Part shown: positions 21,515-34,230 of the stretch, piece by piece | Numbering within the stretch: the first letter of the stretch is position 1 | How the letters are laid out: every line of letters begins with the position of its first letter | Assembly (NCBI GenBank): GCA_020002185.1 | Contig: CM034531.1 | Location: 75,532,085-75,596,084 of the forward strand | Direction of reading: 5' to 3' | DNA length: 64,000 bases | Origin: Paraescarpia echinospica | Lineage: Eukaryota > Annelida > Polychaeta > Sabellida > Siboglinidae | Notes under the pieces: model-generated | Database searches by the model: none | Seen by the model: only the letters and a program-made list of their open reading frames with translations | Told to the model about the DNA's origin: nothing | Program-made: the position numbers and the translations under genes

Positions 21515-22080
21515 CTCTCGGCCTAGGTAATATAGCCAATGGCGGGCGCCTGCGCAGAACGAACATATCAGGCAACTTCCGACCAAAACACGTATAGATC
21601 CATTTCGTGGAGGTGGCGACAGCTTCGGTTGTTGGTGTAGTGCTTAATACGAGTGGGCCTACCCCGGCTAGCTCGGGCGGATGTTGGACGTCCGATCGCC
21701 GAATGCTTCTTGGACATCGCCACCAATTCTTCTGAACAATCCCCCCGCTAAGAGGACGAGTTTGGCTGTAGACTAAACTGTTCTCACCGGGAGCTGTGCT
21801 GCATTATTATCGTTATTAGCTTATACCGGTCCACGAACAAGAAACCTAGCGCACAAATATATAATAATAGTACAAAACACACTTTAAATATTCCTGCGTT
21901 GAGCAACTCAAATGGGTGTGACTGGTGTGTAGGGATCTATGTACAGGACGTACAACATGTACAGTATTAAGGACTGGATACTGCGCTATATAAGAACTTG
22001 CCTAAACTTGTTTTTAACCAGACTTTATGCACTCTAATTCACCAGTACACCTTTGCGTGTCGAAATTCTAAAACTACACT
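21515..22080 (+). other. 3' flank of receptor A, probable 3' UTR
   Basis: Non-coding. I see no clear AATAAA signal close to the stop. Nothing else is recognised. Confidence 0.4.
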
Positions 22081-22084
22081 TCCT

Positions 22085-22830
22085 CCCGTTGGAACCTGCA
22101 TCTGCACGCCCTTGAGGCTCACCACAAACCTCCAACTGCACCCCTTTGCGACCTCCAACTCACCCTCTTGAGGCTCACCACAAACCTCCAACTGCACCCC
22201 TTTGTGACCTCCAACCCACCCTCTTGAAACTCACCACAAACTACAACTGCACCCCTTTGTGACATCCAACTCCACCCTCTTGAGGCTCACCACAAACGTC
22301 CAACTGCACCTCTTTGCGACATCCAACTCCACCCTCTTGAGGCTCACCATAAACCTCCAACTGCACCTCTTTGCGACATCCAACTCCACCCTCTTGAGGT
22401 TCACCACAAACCTCCAACTGCACCCCTTTGTGACATCCAACACCACCCTCTTGAGGCTCACTACAAACCTCCAACTTCACCCCCTTGCGACATCCAACCC
22501 ACCCTCATGAGGCTCACCACAAACCTCCAACTGCACCCTTTGCGACATCCAACTCCACCCTCTTGAGGTTCACCACAAACCTCCAACTGCACCCCTTTGC
22601 GACATTCAACTCCACCCTCTTGAGGCTCACTACAAACCTCCAACTGCACCCCTTTGCGACCTCCAGCTCACCCTCTTGAGACTCACCATAAACCTCCAAT
22701 TGCACCCTTTGCGACCTCCAGCTCCACCCTCTTGAGACTCAAAATAAACTACAACTGCACCACCTTGCGACCTCCAACTCACTCTCTTGAGACTCACCAC
22801 AAACTACAAGTGCACCTCAAAACCTACTAT
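22085..22830. repeat. 57-58-bp minisatellite (about 12 copies)
   Basis: The unit combines TTGAGGCTCACCACAAAC, CTCCAACTGCACCCCTTTG and CGACATCCAACTCCACCCTC. Many units are 57 bp (19 codons), so several frames stay open over the array. Those ORFs are repeat artefacts. Confidence 0.95.
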
Positions 22831-23024
22831 CTTGGACCGGTTTCATGAAGCGTACTTAAAGTTACGCAATTACTTAGCACCACGCGTTTCCGTAAACTAT
22901 TATGTTTGCTTATAACAAAAACTCGCGTTGTTTACTAAGACAACCATCTTCGCTTATAGAAAGGCCTACCATTATCGCTCACGAAGTATGCACATTACGC
23001 CAAATAACTAGTGTTGTGTTTTTC

Positions 23025-23265
23025 GAAACGCCAGTAATTTGTTACAGTGGACATCGCCAATTGTTAGATCAGAGATCAATATTCAAAGGAAGAGAATAGT
23101 CATAGAAAGAGATGCGTGGACATCGCCAATTGCTAGATGAGAGGTCAATGGTGAAAGGAAGCGATTAATCATAGATATAGGCGAGTGGACATTGCCAATT
23201 GTTAGATCAGAGGTCAATGGTCCAAGGAAGCGAATAACCATAGAAAGAGGCGAATGGACATCGGC
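23025..23265. repeat. three tandem copies of a 68-69-bp unit
   Basis: GTGGACATCGCCAATTGTTAG starts copies at about 23049, 23117 and 23186, with a truncated fourth at 23255. No coding role is apparent. Confidence 0.85.
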
Positions 23266-23269
23266 GACT

Positions 23270-24850
23270 TGAATGAGAAATTTACAAGACTCGAAAGTTA
23301 GCGTATTAATATTTATATCGATTACAGCTAAAAATAAAAATAAAAAGCTGGACTGCCTACACTTCCGGGGTCACAATTAAGGAGCGCAACGCCTACATCG
23401 TCACCAAGCCACGATGCCAAACACAGTCATGGATATGTGGACGCTGTTGGTAGTCTGAAGCAAAGACAGTATACCAATACAAGACGGTGCAGCGCGCGCT
23501 ATCTACATTGTTCGAGGAAAGTACGTAAGCAGTTCGTCCGCCATTCTGGAATTGCGCTAAGCCAGACCATACGCCTGCAGAAAATGCAGTTCTTTGCTTA
23601 ATTATTGCTCAGCATTTTCAACGATAACCTCAATATCTTAATTATATAAAAAGTTGTACAGCTGATGATTATTCTGATGAAACACGACGAAGTTCAGCAG
23701 GCTCAATAAATAATTGCAACGTTTCTACGTGATTTGTTTGCTAAGTTCATTATTTTGAATTGTGATAGTTAAAAAGACTTTAAGGATTACTTTAATAGCT
23801 TTCATTTTACATGACGCATCACACCTTGGTGATTATTATGATGAAATGAGGTGACTGAATAAATACGCTAACATCGAGCGCTGCCGGTCGCGCAGGCGCA
23901 TGCGCTTGCCTCCCGAATGGCGGACAAAAACCTTCAGTGCAGACTGCCATTTCCTCGCTCAGTTACGCCTCCTGTCCAAATAGAGGCTCCTTGGTCTGAA
24001 GTATCGTACGGTCGTTATAATATGGCATTGTGACGTCACTGATGACGTATGGTATCATTTAGCTCCGTTAAGGACTTGTGTTGTGGTAACCAATCGATGA
24101 AAATACCTGTGCTTTACTTCTTTTTGAGTGGAAAGAGTACTGCACAATAAACGCCACACTGTCTTGACAATAACAGGATCATGTTCGATTGTAGACAACA
24201 TTCTGGTGCAGCCTTTCAGTCGATTTATTAGCAGTTGAGAAAATGTGCCCGCACCTTCCGCCTTATCCACCGTTCAAGGATGTGCCTTTTAAGTCAGAGT
24301 TTACTCTCTAAGCCTTTGACTTAAAGGCCTGATCGCAAGGCAGCGGTTGCTAGTTGCCCATAGCAGTGACATGAGTTGGTGACAATGGCACACACGCTGG
24401 TGTTCGCACGCTGGTGGGTCATGCCCACTGCCCGTCTGGAGCTCATGGTGCTCCGAGTTCTCTCCAATTAGCCTGATGCCTCAAGGTAACCAATATCTGC
24501 TAGTTACCCAGATATGGTTACATTCTGGTTATTCATGTTTCCACAGTGAGAAACTGTGCCGAGCAAAGATTGAACTAATAAGCCATCTACGAACACACCA
24601 AATAACACCGACAATCCATGGAACGGTCATTCTCGGGACGATGAATTCCTGCTGTTGATGATGACGAATATAAACAATATTGCATTCCTTATCCCTAAGA
24701 TGTAGAATTAAAGATCAAAATCAACTTTCTATACGACATAGAAGCTGAGAAATCAGAGAATATATTATTATGGAGGAAACGTTTGTTTATCCAATATAAC
24801 AATCATAGTCAGAGGCAAGAGGGTTATCTACGCTTTATTGGCCAAAAAAG
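23270..24850. other. intergenic, nothing firmly recognised
   Basis: Contains GC-rich patches, including GCGCAGGCGCATGCGC at about 23891-23906 (resembles an NRF1 site) and CCGCCAT or ATGGCGG words at 23540 and 23917 (resemble YY1 sites). No gene start can be tied to them. A 71-codon minus-strand ORF at 24055-24270 has no recognised motif. Confidence 0.35.
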
Positions 24851-24853
24851 GTT

Positions 24854-27800
24854 GTGATATATGTGGAAAAAAGTACCGTAGAATCCGATTATCCATTTCG
24901 TACAAAATTCTACTTCAAAGATTTTTCAGAATTTCCACCTTCAAATCACACCTAAGTTGTTTCGCGTCGCGTTGTATTCAACAGTTTCAAAAGTATGAGT
25001 AAAAAGAGCGTAGTCTCCTCCGATACATATATATAAAAGGTCTGAAGGTGAGATATGTGTAAAAAAGTACCATAGAATCCGAATATCCATTTTTTACAAA
25101 ATTCTACTTGAAATTTTTTTCAGAATTTGCACCCTCAAATCACACCTAAGTTGTTTCGCGTCGCGTCGTATTCAACAGTTTCAATAGTATGAGTAAAAAG
25201 AGCACGAAGCCTCCACCGATACATATTTACGAGTTACAACATGAAAGTCTGAAACATGCTTGTTCTTGCGTTGCGCTTAAAAATAGTTATCTCTGCATTA
25301 CGTCATGTACCCAAAATTGCGCACGAGAAGAGTCCAAAAAAAGACAAATCAACGTTTTTCGTTTATGTGGCAAACACTTGGATCAACCTACTGGTCAAAG
25401 TGACACACCGTTAAAAAGTATTCGTATTCTGCTAACACATGGAATCAATTTCATTTTCGTACGACATTATGGAGCCGAGGAATAACGTTTTAATGGAAGG
25501 GGTGGTAACCGCGAATCACGCGAAAACGTGAAAATTTATACACAGTTCGTTTATCAATTGGACTGCATACATATTGAAACATCAGTGCCCATGTCAGCAA
25601 TCTTCGTTATTATGTTATTATTTAATTGGTCCACCAATCTGAAGTGTTGTACCTGTAACAGTATTTATATATATACGACTAACTACCCCGTTTAAGCGCA
25701 GAACATTGAAGTCAATGTTGTGTGCAAAAGTATAACTTTTGTGGTTCATTCTCAAGTCGGCACGAACATAGAAGCTTCACGTAAATACGAATACGTCTAT
25801 ATTTCGTGCACCGCTATTTAGGGTAGCGCAAAAGTTGTTTCAATACATCAACCTTTCAGAAATACATACATGGCTAGAACGATGAGGTTAAAATGTACAC
25901 CGACAAATTAGACGACATTTTACATTAAACAGGAGACATATATTTGCTTGTATGTATAAAGAGCCGAGGATGCAACATAACTGAACTTCAGGCCTAATGC
26001 TCTCTCTAGGTAGGGTCTACTCCATAGAACAACTTATTTGCATACTTTTCAAGATATACGTTATTTAATGAATGCTGCATACTATGTAACCAATGTGTTT
26101 TGTTAATGCTATCATGTTTTAACATTTCTCAATATATATTGACCACTAAACATATCTTGTACACATCGGACTACTTGAATTTGACAGCTTGGTCCTAAAG
26201 CGACTGATGGTGTTAAGTCATTTGACGACAGGTCATGTGGGAAATTAGAGATAGCAACAGTTGAAGACAGCTTATAAAAAATGTTCACGTACTTAGCCAT
26301 AAAACTACTAGATCCGTATGATTTAACCATGGGTTACCACACAATCATCGAACAGAAAGCTGAGGAAGATAACCTTCCTAGATCTGCCAAATCATACTTA
26401 CGGTTATCTACCGACGCCCCCCAAACCAGCTCTACTGTTTGTAAACGAATGTATGTTCTATAAGACTGCATCTAAATCTCTTTGAAAAGTCAAGCGAGAA
26501 TATCTAAAAGCTGTCTAATGGAAAAAGCAAAGGACAGCATAAAACAAGCAGAGAGATATTACACTATGAACTCATGCTTACACGAATAGGAGGATTATAC
26601 ATCAAAGCAAAGGAAGTTAATTATCACAATTCACGTAGAAGACCATGCATTAAAAAGGCACTAGTCGTAACTGTCATGTAAAGCGAAGTCGCACACTGCA
26701 GTATTTGATGCTGTAACACCAAATAAACAACACATTGATTGAACACCAAGGGACTGAACTGTTACATTCTCTGCACAGTCGATATGTGGAAAATATGACA
26801 ACGGTGGAATCAACATATAAGCAGTCCAAACGTTGTGGGAGAATATTTCTTAACAATATCCTACTTATTTGAAAATATTCAAATATAGCAACAAGTAGGG
26901 ACTGATCGTATATAACGCACCTCTAAGTTAGGAACGTGCGTAAGGCGGACTACTTTCAATAAGAAATCGGCAGAAGAGGCAGCATTTACTCTCAGATCAT
27001 GTTTCATGACACTGTAGAGTACACAGCAATTCTTATCACATGCTATAACAGCAGAGGCCTTGACACAAACACACGGAGAGTAACCACCAAAGCTGCTGGA
27101 GTTCTTCAAAGTGTTACCGATTCCCGTGAGCTGGTCGTTTCGTAACGAACGAATTGAAGGACTTGTAAAGTCAACGTCAGATGTTGTCGTGTTTGCAACT
27201 ACAAGGGGTCGAACAAAAGCGTCCAAACACCTATGCATGGTTCTGGGAATCAGGAGTATGATAGCTAGCAGACATTACTGGACATCATCAACCGCTCGGC
27301 CATTCCATCAGATGTAATGTAACAGAAGCGTTTTAAACTGATTTAGCCATAGATACCTCAGACAAGAATTGTACTACACCGGATGATATACACAAAGTCG
27401 TTGGTGTATGCACAGAATTAACATGGAATAACTACGATGAGAGTAACGAGACTGTTAACGCCAATGCTGCTTGACAGGATCGCATTATGCAACTAGACAT
27501 ACACAGCTAGAAGTCTTTGGATGTTTAGTAGGTCCGTACGAAGTTGCCTAGTACGCATGCTCTTAGACAAGGCAGTGATGAAGAGCAAGGACGATCTTTA
27601 AAAGGCTCTAAATCCATAACGAATCACCAAATATAACTGTGATCTCCAGAAGGTAATGCATAGGGAAGGTGAAGAATCCATTCTTCGTGGAGTTAGATTA
27701 AATCTGAAATCCTATACTGCCTCACAACAGGAGTGAAACTCACTGACAACTAAGCAGATTTGCTACTGCATCAGCAGCCGTCTATGTCAAGGTTTCCGTA

Positions 27801-28690
27801 AAAGAATAAAAGTTAATTTGTCTGACAAGTATCCACGACCTATTTCGCGGATCGCGGTATCTAAACACTGTTGAGAATGTTGACTCGGAAAGGGTATTCA
27901 AGTTTCCCTTGACACCCGTGCCACTCTCTTTAGCTCAAATGTGTCAAGGGTAACTTGTCAGAGTCACAATTCTCTACAATGTATGAGAACAAACGGAAAG
28001 GCAGTGGTTTGTCGTTTTGCTAACATCTTCTCGTGTGGAATTTGGGTATAAACATACAACTTCGTAGTTCATGATATAATGTAGATATAACTAATTCAAG
28101 CACTGTAATAGAACCAGCATATGTTAGGATTTCGTGTGATTTGTGGGACGTCGATAGAGGACGTAAGTTTCGCTTTGAAAACAGTGCTAACCCATGGTTA
28201 AATCATACTGATCTAATAGTTTTAAGGCAAAATACATGAATGTCTTGAATAAGCTGTCTTGTGTTGTTGCCGTATTTAATTTCCCCCATGACATGTCGTC
28301 AAATGGTCGCTAGGGGGCGTGGCATAATCTTTACATTCAAACTTTATCCTTCGTCTAATGTTCAGTTATAGTATACTAATTATTTTGAATATATTACTTT
28401 TAATATTATGTAAATTGTAAAGCACTACATAACCAAGTATTCAACCATAAACTAAGTATATTTAAACTATAAGCATATTTTAAAAAGTTTCGGTCCTGTC
28501 ATATTCAAAATAATAAAACCGGCGTTAAAGCCGTTATGATTACTGCTCACTTTCGCCGGTCGGTAATGTTTAGTTTTTAAAATGTTGTCCTTTGTAACTA
28601 TTACACTATTAAATGATTAAGTTACAAAACATGCTGCCTGTGGGGTTTTTCTATTGAACTTTTAGATTAATATTAGCATTTTATATTATT
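24854..28690 (+). mobile_element. inverted-repeat element, right copy
   Basis: Reverse complement of the left copy (4545-10450 without the LINE). It begins with a direct duplication of about 195 bp (24854-25046 and 25047-25235). A block near 26220-26340 recurs inverted near 28185-28310, flanking the ORF-bearing core. Together with the left copy it places receptor A between inverted arms about 14 kb apart. Confidence 0.75.
27110..27485 (+). pseudogene. relic of a conserved ORF carried by the inverted-repeat element (right copy)
   Basis: The + strand reads RNERIEGLVKSTSDVVVF, ATTRGRTKASKHLCMVLG and IRSM; then, after frame changes, LLDIINR, GHSIRCNVTEAF, TTPDDIHKVVGVCTELT and WNNYDESNETVN. The left copy gives the same order with independent damage, so the ancestral product was a real protein. 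I recall a widespread uncharacterised invertebrate family with this pattern, not verified here. Weaker coding-like sequence continues to about 27760 (EESILRGVRLNLKSYTASQQ). It may be the element's own transposition-related gene; the role is unknown. Confidence 0.5.
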
Positions 28691-28853
28691 ACAATAAAAC
28701 GGTAATTAAAACAGAATCATGGTGCAGTTGAATTGTGAACTATAAGTATAAAACATTGCCTTTGGCACTGAGTGATTGACATTGCAGTCAGTCTCTGCCT
28801 ACCTAAGGCTACGGCTGACAGAATTTTAATAAATATAAATATTTCTCATTGAA

Positions 28854-29077
28854 CGCATATTAAAGTGGTACGGCATATCTGGCACAGCTCTAAGCTGGTT
28901 TTCTTCATATCTTATTGATAGATACCAAACTATAAAGAATGGGGACGGCTTTTCAGCTGCACTGCCGGTTATATTTGGTTTTCCCCAGGGTTCTGTTCTT
29001 GGGCCTTTGCTTTTTACTCTTTACACTACACCACTAAGCTCTGTTATACAAAGACACAATTTGGATCATAATTTTTA
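28854..29077 (+). mobile_element. L2/CR1-like LINE, 5' half of an interrupted copy
   Basis: Encodes ILKWYGISGTALSWFSSYL, then FGFPQGSVLGPLLFTLYTTP, LINE reverse transcriptase motifs, and stops in the middle of the catalytic box where the LTR element begins. It continues at 36464. The LINE is 5'-truncated at about 28854. Confidence 0.88.
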
Positions 29078-29081
29078 TGCT

Positions 29082-29680
29082 TCTCGCGGTCAGCTCAGTT
29101 CGGTAGTTCGAGAGATTCACTACAACTCCACACCTGTAAAAAGGTGTAATGCTGTTTTAATAGCAGAATCTATGTAACAACATGTGGCTTTACCAGCCAG
29201 TGCCAGGACTCTGTCCAGTACATGTACAATACAATAGATACAAGAAACAACTGCTACAACTGCATCAATGCCTTGTATCAAACACAGAACATATTAAGTA
29301 AAACACTTGTAGACGTAGTGTTATTGACATATCTGATAGATGACAATTACTTATTGTCAATGGCTAGATAACACTAATATAACAAGTAACAATTAAACGC
29401 AACATATATTTCAAAATAACATATTAGTAGACTATGCACTTTTAGTTTACAATAACATAAAGGTAAATAATGTAACATACCTGTAAAAAGGTGTAATGCT
29501 GTTTTAATAGCAGAGTCTATGAAACAACATGTGGCTTTACCAGCCAGTGCCAGGACTCTGTCCAGGTTGACACCTCAATCCCTTGATGGCTAATGTGTCA
29601 AGTATAACCTTTTATTAAATACCTGCCACAGTGTGGCAGCTCTATGACAACTATAGTGTTTAACTATAGTACCTGCTACA
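29082..29680 (-). repeat. 3' LTR (599 bp, internally expanded)
   Basis: Matches the 252-bp 5' LTR at both ends but holds about 347 extra bases. A segment of about 84 bp (CACCTGTAAAAAGGTG to CTGTCCAG) is present twice (about 29126-29206 and 29481-29564), separated by about 275 bp of sequence absent from the other LTR. Confidence 0.9.
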
Positions 29681-29699
29681 TCTACCCCCTCCATCAATG
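29681..29699 (-). promoter_or_regulatory. polypurine tract
   Basis: On the minus strand, ATTGATGGAGGGGGTAGA lies directly before the LTR start TGTAGCAGG, where plus-strand DNA synthesis is primed. Confidence 0.8.
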
Positions 29700-29770
29700 A
29701 ATGTCGTCCCGACATTCCAATAGTAAACACAATAATACATAGTACTCTTGAACACATGTTCAAATGTTGT

Positions 29771-30486
29771 CTAATACAATTTAGCAAGTACATCACAAAA
29801 TCCTTGATTAAACATGGAAAGTGCTAAGGCAGGAGTCGGTACTTGTTGAGCAAAGTCAGTGTAACGAGCAGGTTTCCGTATTTCCCGTTTAGGCCGGTTA
29901 CGCACAGCTGGTGATGACAACCTCACCCGACACGGTGAGCGTACAGCAATGTCCGGAATCTCTGCATTCTCACCAGGCTCTCCTTCGCCCTTTTCCTCAT
30001 CTGACACTTCCGATTCCGTGTCTCCTTCCTCAGCAAGCTCTCCTTCGTCCCTTTCCTCATCTGATACTCCCTGCATCCATCCTCATCAAGTAGTTCCATC
30101 TCGCAATTGGGATCTGGAATATCCATGTCTCCAGATGTTCCTTCTGACGCACGTTCTAATGCGGCAAGCACAAACTCTCCAGCCTCTGGATCAAGTGGCT
30201 TCCCCATGACCACTCTAACCCAGTCGTCATCCTCCGACTTGTACTCGGTCAGTGTTGCTTCTTCTTCCTCTCTCTCAGAGCCGCGCACAGACACACCACC
30301 GCGCCTCTCTGTCCTTGCACCCGCCGGCCGACTTTGCATTCTCGCCACAGATTCTTTCTCTTTCGCAGACAGCGGACGGAAGTTTACTGGTAGCAACATG
30401 TTCCGGTGCAGTGTCCTCTTGACTCCACGCCCTCCTTCTCGCTGCACCACAAATACAGGAATCTCTCTCTCCGGCTGCTCCTTCAC
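29771..30486 (-). pseudogene. integrase C-terminal tail region of the Ty3/gypsy element
   Basis: A highly charged region spread over two frames. The first (30486-29923) starts EIPVFVVQREGGRGVKRTLH. The second (30076-29771) contains the acidic stretch DTESEVSDEEKGEGEP and ends RNRPKREIRKPARYTDF, a basic motif common at the end of gypsy polyproteins. A frameshift separates the frames near 30060, and another break separates this region from the integrase core near 30500. Confidence 0.7.
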
Positions 30487-30504
30487 TACATAGATATCTT
30501 CTTC

Positions 30505-31788
30505 CTACCGGTCTACCAGCTTTTTGCGGCCTCGCAAGTCAACGTTCCGTACCAACACGCGATCACCAATTTCAACTGTTCCTCCTCTAGCGCGTCTGTC
30601 GTAGTGACTTTTATGACGCCTGGCAGACTTGTTGCTTTCTGTTGTAGCAATCTTATAAGAAGATTCCAACCGTTCCCGCAGCTGCTTGGTGTAATCAGTT
30701 TGGTCTGCCACTTCTGATTGACGTTCACTTGATTCTACACCCAGATCGATTGGCAGTCGTGGGTGTCTGCCAAATACCAGGTAGAATGGCGAGAAGCCAG
30801 TTGCTTCGTTTCTGGTAGCATTGTAAGCATGCACCAATGTTGGTACATAAGCCTTCCAGTTGGCCTTCTTCGTTACACTTACTGTACCTAACATGTTCAT
30901 CAGTGTTGAACTGAACTTTTCACTCTGCCCATTTCCCATTGGATGATACGGTGTAGTTCGGCTTTTTTCAATCCCTGCAAGTTGACACAATTCTTTGATG
31001 ACATGACTCTCAAAATTTCTACCCTGGTCCGAATGGAGTCTCTGTGGAAAACCATAGTGTAGGAATGTGTCATACAAAGCTTTTGCTGTGGTCTTGGCAG
31101 TCTGATTGTGTCTTGGAACAGCCTGGGCATACCGAGTGAAGTGGTCAGTCATGACTAATACATTTTCAATCTCTCCTTTTGATGGTTCCAGGGTTAGATA
31201 ATCAATACAGACAATCTCAAACGGCTGGTGTGTGCGAATGTTCACAAGTGGTGCTCGATCTGGGTTTACTTTTCTTATTATACAGGCTACACATGTTTGC
31301 AGTTTCTTGCGCACATCTTCTGCCATGTATGGCCAGAAGAATCTGGCACGAACAAGGTCTAGGGTCCTAGTTCTTCCCAAGTGGCCTAACTGATCATGCA
31401 GACCCATCATTGCTTCGTCTCTCTTTGTCGCTGGAAGAACTAGCTGGAACGATTCGTTACCGTCCTGGTGTACTCTCTTTCTGTGAAGCAAACCATCTCG
31501 TATACATAGCTTATCCCATTCCTTCATGTATATCTTGAACTCTGGTGATTCCTGCTCTAGTTTGTGCTGTTGTTCTAGACTGGGTTTGCTGCACTGTCTC
31601 AGCAACATTAGCATCTTCTTGATCATCGGATCTTTACTTTGGATGAGCTCCCAATTAGTGTCATTGATCTTTGTCCCTCCGGCATCTGCCAGTTCCTCCT
31701 CGTAGGTTTCATCTGTTTGGCTGCAGCACATCACCTCAATCAGGCCAAATGTGCCATCATCTTCTTCCATTGCTACCATCACACACAC
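30505..31788 (-). pseudogene. integrase of the Ty3/gypsy element
   Basis: 427 codons open. The HHCC head reads LHDQLGHLGR then CVAC. The DDE core reads CIDYLTLE, HSDQGRNFES and NGQSEKF. The C-terminal half has the usual GFSPFYLVFGRHPRLPID and the SH3-like GDRVLVRNVDLRG. The catalytic acids are intact; the reading frame breaks before the C-terminal tail. Confidence 0.93.
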
Positions 31789-31879
31789 ACAGCCTGTACC
31801 CCATGTTCAGGTAAGTGTCCTCCTTGTGTAGGCTTGGTGTGCATTCTAGAGAATGCATCAGCATCAGCATTATTTTTTT

Positions 31880-32533
31880 CCCGAACGGTACTTGATGCTG
31901 ATATCATAAGTTGCAAGTTCTGCTAGCCACCGGTGACTTGTCGCATCCAGCTTTGCAGAAGTCAGGACATAGGCAAATGGGTTGTTATCAGTCATGACCC
32001 ACAAATTGGTGTCCGTACATATAGTCCTGGTACTTCTCAGACACGGCCCATTTGAGTGCTAGGAATTCAAGTTTGTGGGCTGGGTAATTAACCTTGCTTG
32101 GCTTGAGTGCTCGACTAGCATAGACTATGACTCGCTGCTGACCTGGCTGTTCCTGATACAGTACTGCTCCAAGGCCTTGTAGGGATGTATTCACGTGTAA
32201 TTCGAAAGGAAGACTGTAGTCAGCATATCCCAAAATGGGTGGTTCTATCAGTCTTTCCTTCAGTCTGTTAAATGCAGCGATTGCACTTGTGGTCATCACA
32301 ATCTTGGTGGTTTTATTTACTGATGTCTTGTTTTCTTGCCCTTTTAACAGATTGTGTAAGGGCTTGCATATTTCAGCATAACCCTTCACAAAGCGACGGT
32401 AGTAGCCGAAAAACCCAAGCACTTGGCGAAGCTCGTGTACGGTTGTCGGTATAGGCCATACCTTTACACTCTCTATTGTGTCTGGATCGGCTTCGATCCC
32501 TGCCTCCGAGAAGATGTGGCCTAAATACTCCAT
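31880..32533 (-). pseudogene. RT connection and RNase H of the Ty3/gypsy element, frameshifted
   Basis: Begins MEYLGHIFSEAGIEADPDTI and VLGFFGYYRRFVKGYAEICK (RT thumb). In RNase H the first catalytic Asp is Asn (ELHVNTSLQGLGAVL, where relatives have DAS). The Glu (AHKLEFLALKW) is present. Reading then shifts at about 31995 (VMTDNNPFAYVL) and again near 31892 within an A run before NADADAFSRM. Confidence 0.9.
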
Positions 32534-32566
32534 ACGCTCTTGGCAAAGATGACACTTCGCAGGTTT

Positions 32567-33615
32567 CTATTTCAGACCAGCTGCTCGCAGGCTAGTAAAC
32601 ACAGCCTGCAGATGTTCAAGATGAGTCTCAAATGTCCGTGAATGAAGGATGATATCATCCAGGTAGACCAACACATTGGTCAAGTCAGCCATCCCCCCTC
32701 CAGAGTGTTTTCCATAAGCCTTTGGAACACAGCAGGAGCGTTCGTGAGACCAAACGGCATTCGATTGCATTCATAAAAATCGAGGTTTCCCACTCTGGAT
32801 GCAGTCTTGGCTTTATCACACTCCTCTATTTCTACTTGTCAGTAGCCACTCTGGTGGTCTAATGATGTAAACCATTTTGCGCCTGATAGTATGTCCAGCG
32901 TCGACTCAATGAGAAGCAGCATGTAAGCATCTCTGATGGTCCGGCTGTTCAAACGCCTGAAGTCCAGACACAAGCGCAAACTCTCATCCTTCTTCCGCAC
33001 TAGGACTACATTCGAGGCCCATGGACTGTGCGAATGACGTATTGCACCGCATGCCAACATCTCTTTCAGGTGTTGTCTAACTTCCTCGTACATTGCTGGA
33101 GGAATGTGTCTCGGTCTATCTTGAAATGGTGTTTCATATGTCAGTCGAATTTTCTGCTTCACTCCTACAGTTTTGCCTAGCTCCATTGTCCGAGAGGCAA
33201 AAATGTCACCTAAATCATGACACAGTGCTTGTACCTGCTTCTTCTGTTCTTCCGAGAGCTTTGTGGCATCTAGATTCACTAGTACTTCACCCTTTGTACC
33301 TTTGCCGCAATCTCCATTACTCAACACATCACTATGTGTTAAGTCTCTAGCAGTCTTATCCCTGTCTAAAATGACAATATTCGTCATAGTCGCTATCTTC
33401 TGTCGTTTGGGAATTTTCATTTCCCTACATGAAACATTCGTTAGGACGATGTCAACTCGGTGGCTGTTGTCAGCTTGCACAACTGAGGCGGGGATGAGTA
33501 TTCCCCAGGGAGTGTTTCTGCTGGTTAAAGCATGCCAGCTGAGAAACCTTTCTGGGCTCCCATTCTTCCTTTCACAATGATAGATGTGTTTGCAGGGATC
33601 ACTGTGTGGCGACAT
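32567..33615 (-). pseudogene. reverse transcriptase of the Ty3/gypsy element, with an in-frame stop
   Basis: RT palm motifs are PWASNVVLVRKKDESLRLCL, DFRRLNSRTIRDAY and FTSLDHQSGY, then an in-frame TGA at 32841-32839 where relatives have Trp. The catalytic box VLVYLDDIILHSRTF lies at about 32675-32630 in another frame. An upstream region (DRPRHIPPAMYEEVRQHLK) is typical. Confidence 0.93.
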
Positions 33616-33639
33616 GAGTACTCTGCTACTTCCTGTTCT

Positions 33640-34230
33640 GTGACTGTTGATTGGTCAAGGTGAGCAAGTGCTTCTAAGATGGTTGCATCATGGAACGGGG
33701 TATTCCGAGCTCTCAAGGCTGCCAGGAAATTAGTTCCAAGTATAACAGGCACTATTCTGTTCGACCGACTAGGGGGGCACAACAAATGCTGGCACAGCAA
33801 TTCCTTCACTTTCTCCCGCAGACGACTGCAACTTCACCTCAACTTCAATGTAACCCAGATAAGGTACCGACTGTCCTCCAGCACCTTCAATGTCAACTAG
33901 TCGTGACAGGGGTTGCAAGGTAAGGTGAGACAACTCTCTGTCGAAGAATGGCTTTCCAATCGTGGTGACCATAGACCCACAATCGAGTAGTGCTGTACAT
34001 GTTTTACCCTCAATGGTAATCCCAATTTGGCACGACCCGCCGACCAAGTCACAAGTAGGGCTGTGATTACGTTTCCTGTTATTAACCCCTTTTTGCCCTC
34101 CAAAGGGGAGCAATTTACGTTTAAATGCACTCTGCAACTCTTGGACAAATGCCCCTTCGGTTTGCAACGGTGGCATTCGATGCCGGATTTCTTGCGGCAA
34201 CCAAAAGATAGATGTCCAGGTATACCGCAA
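33640..34230 (-). pseudogene. aspartic protease of the Ty3/gypsy element
   Basis: The active-site triplet region reads TALLDCGSMVTTI, so the usual DTG/DSG is DCG. The second half has PVILGTNFL in an overlapping frame (33809-33525). Retroviral-type proteases cleave gag-pol. The frame overlaps the end of gag. Confidence 0.8.

Noticed and set aside
22085..22830. CRISPR-like array of regular repeats
   Set aside because: Units are contiguous with no unique spacers, in an animal genome.
22231..22848. Several repetitive ORFs on both strands
   Set aside because: Artefacts of the 57-bp minisatellite.
23885..23925. A promoter with NRF1- and YY1-like sites
   Set aside because: Motifs are short and no gene start is linked to them.
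26879..27238. A 119-codon minus-strand ORF also open in the left copy (8240-8632 +)
   Set aside because: The opposite strand of the same DNA carries the recognisable motif series (RFGHSI, TTPDDIH, WDNY), so this frame is probably a shadow; not excluded by experiment.
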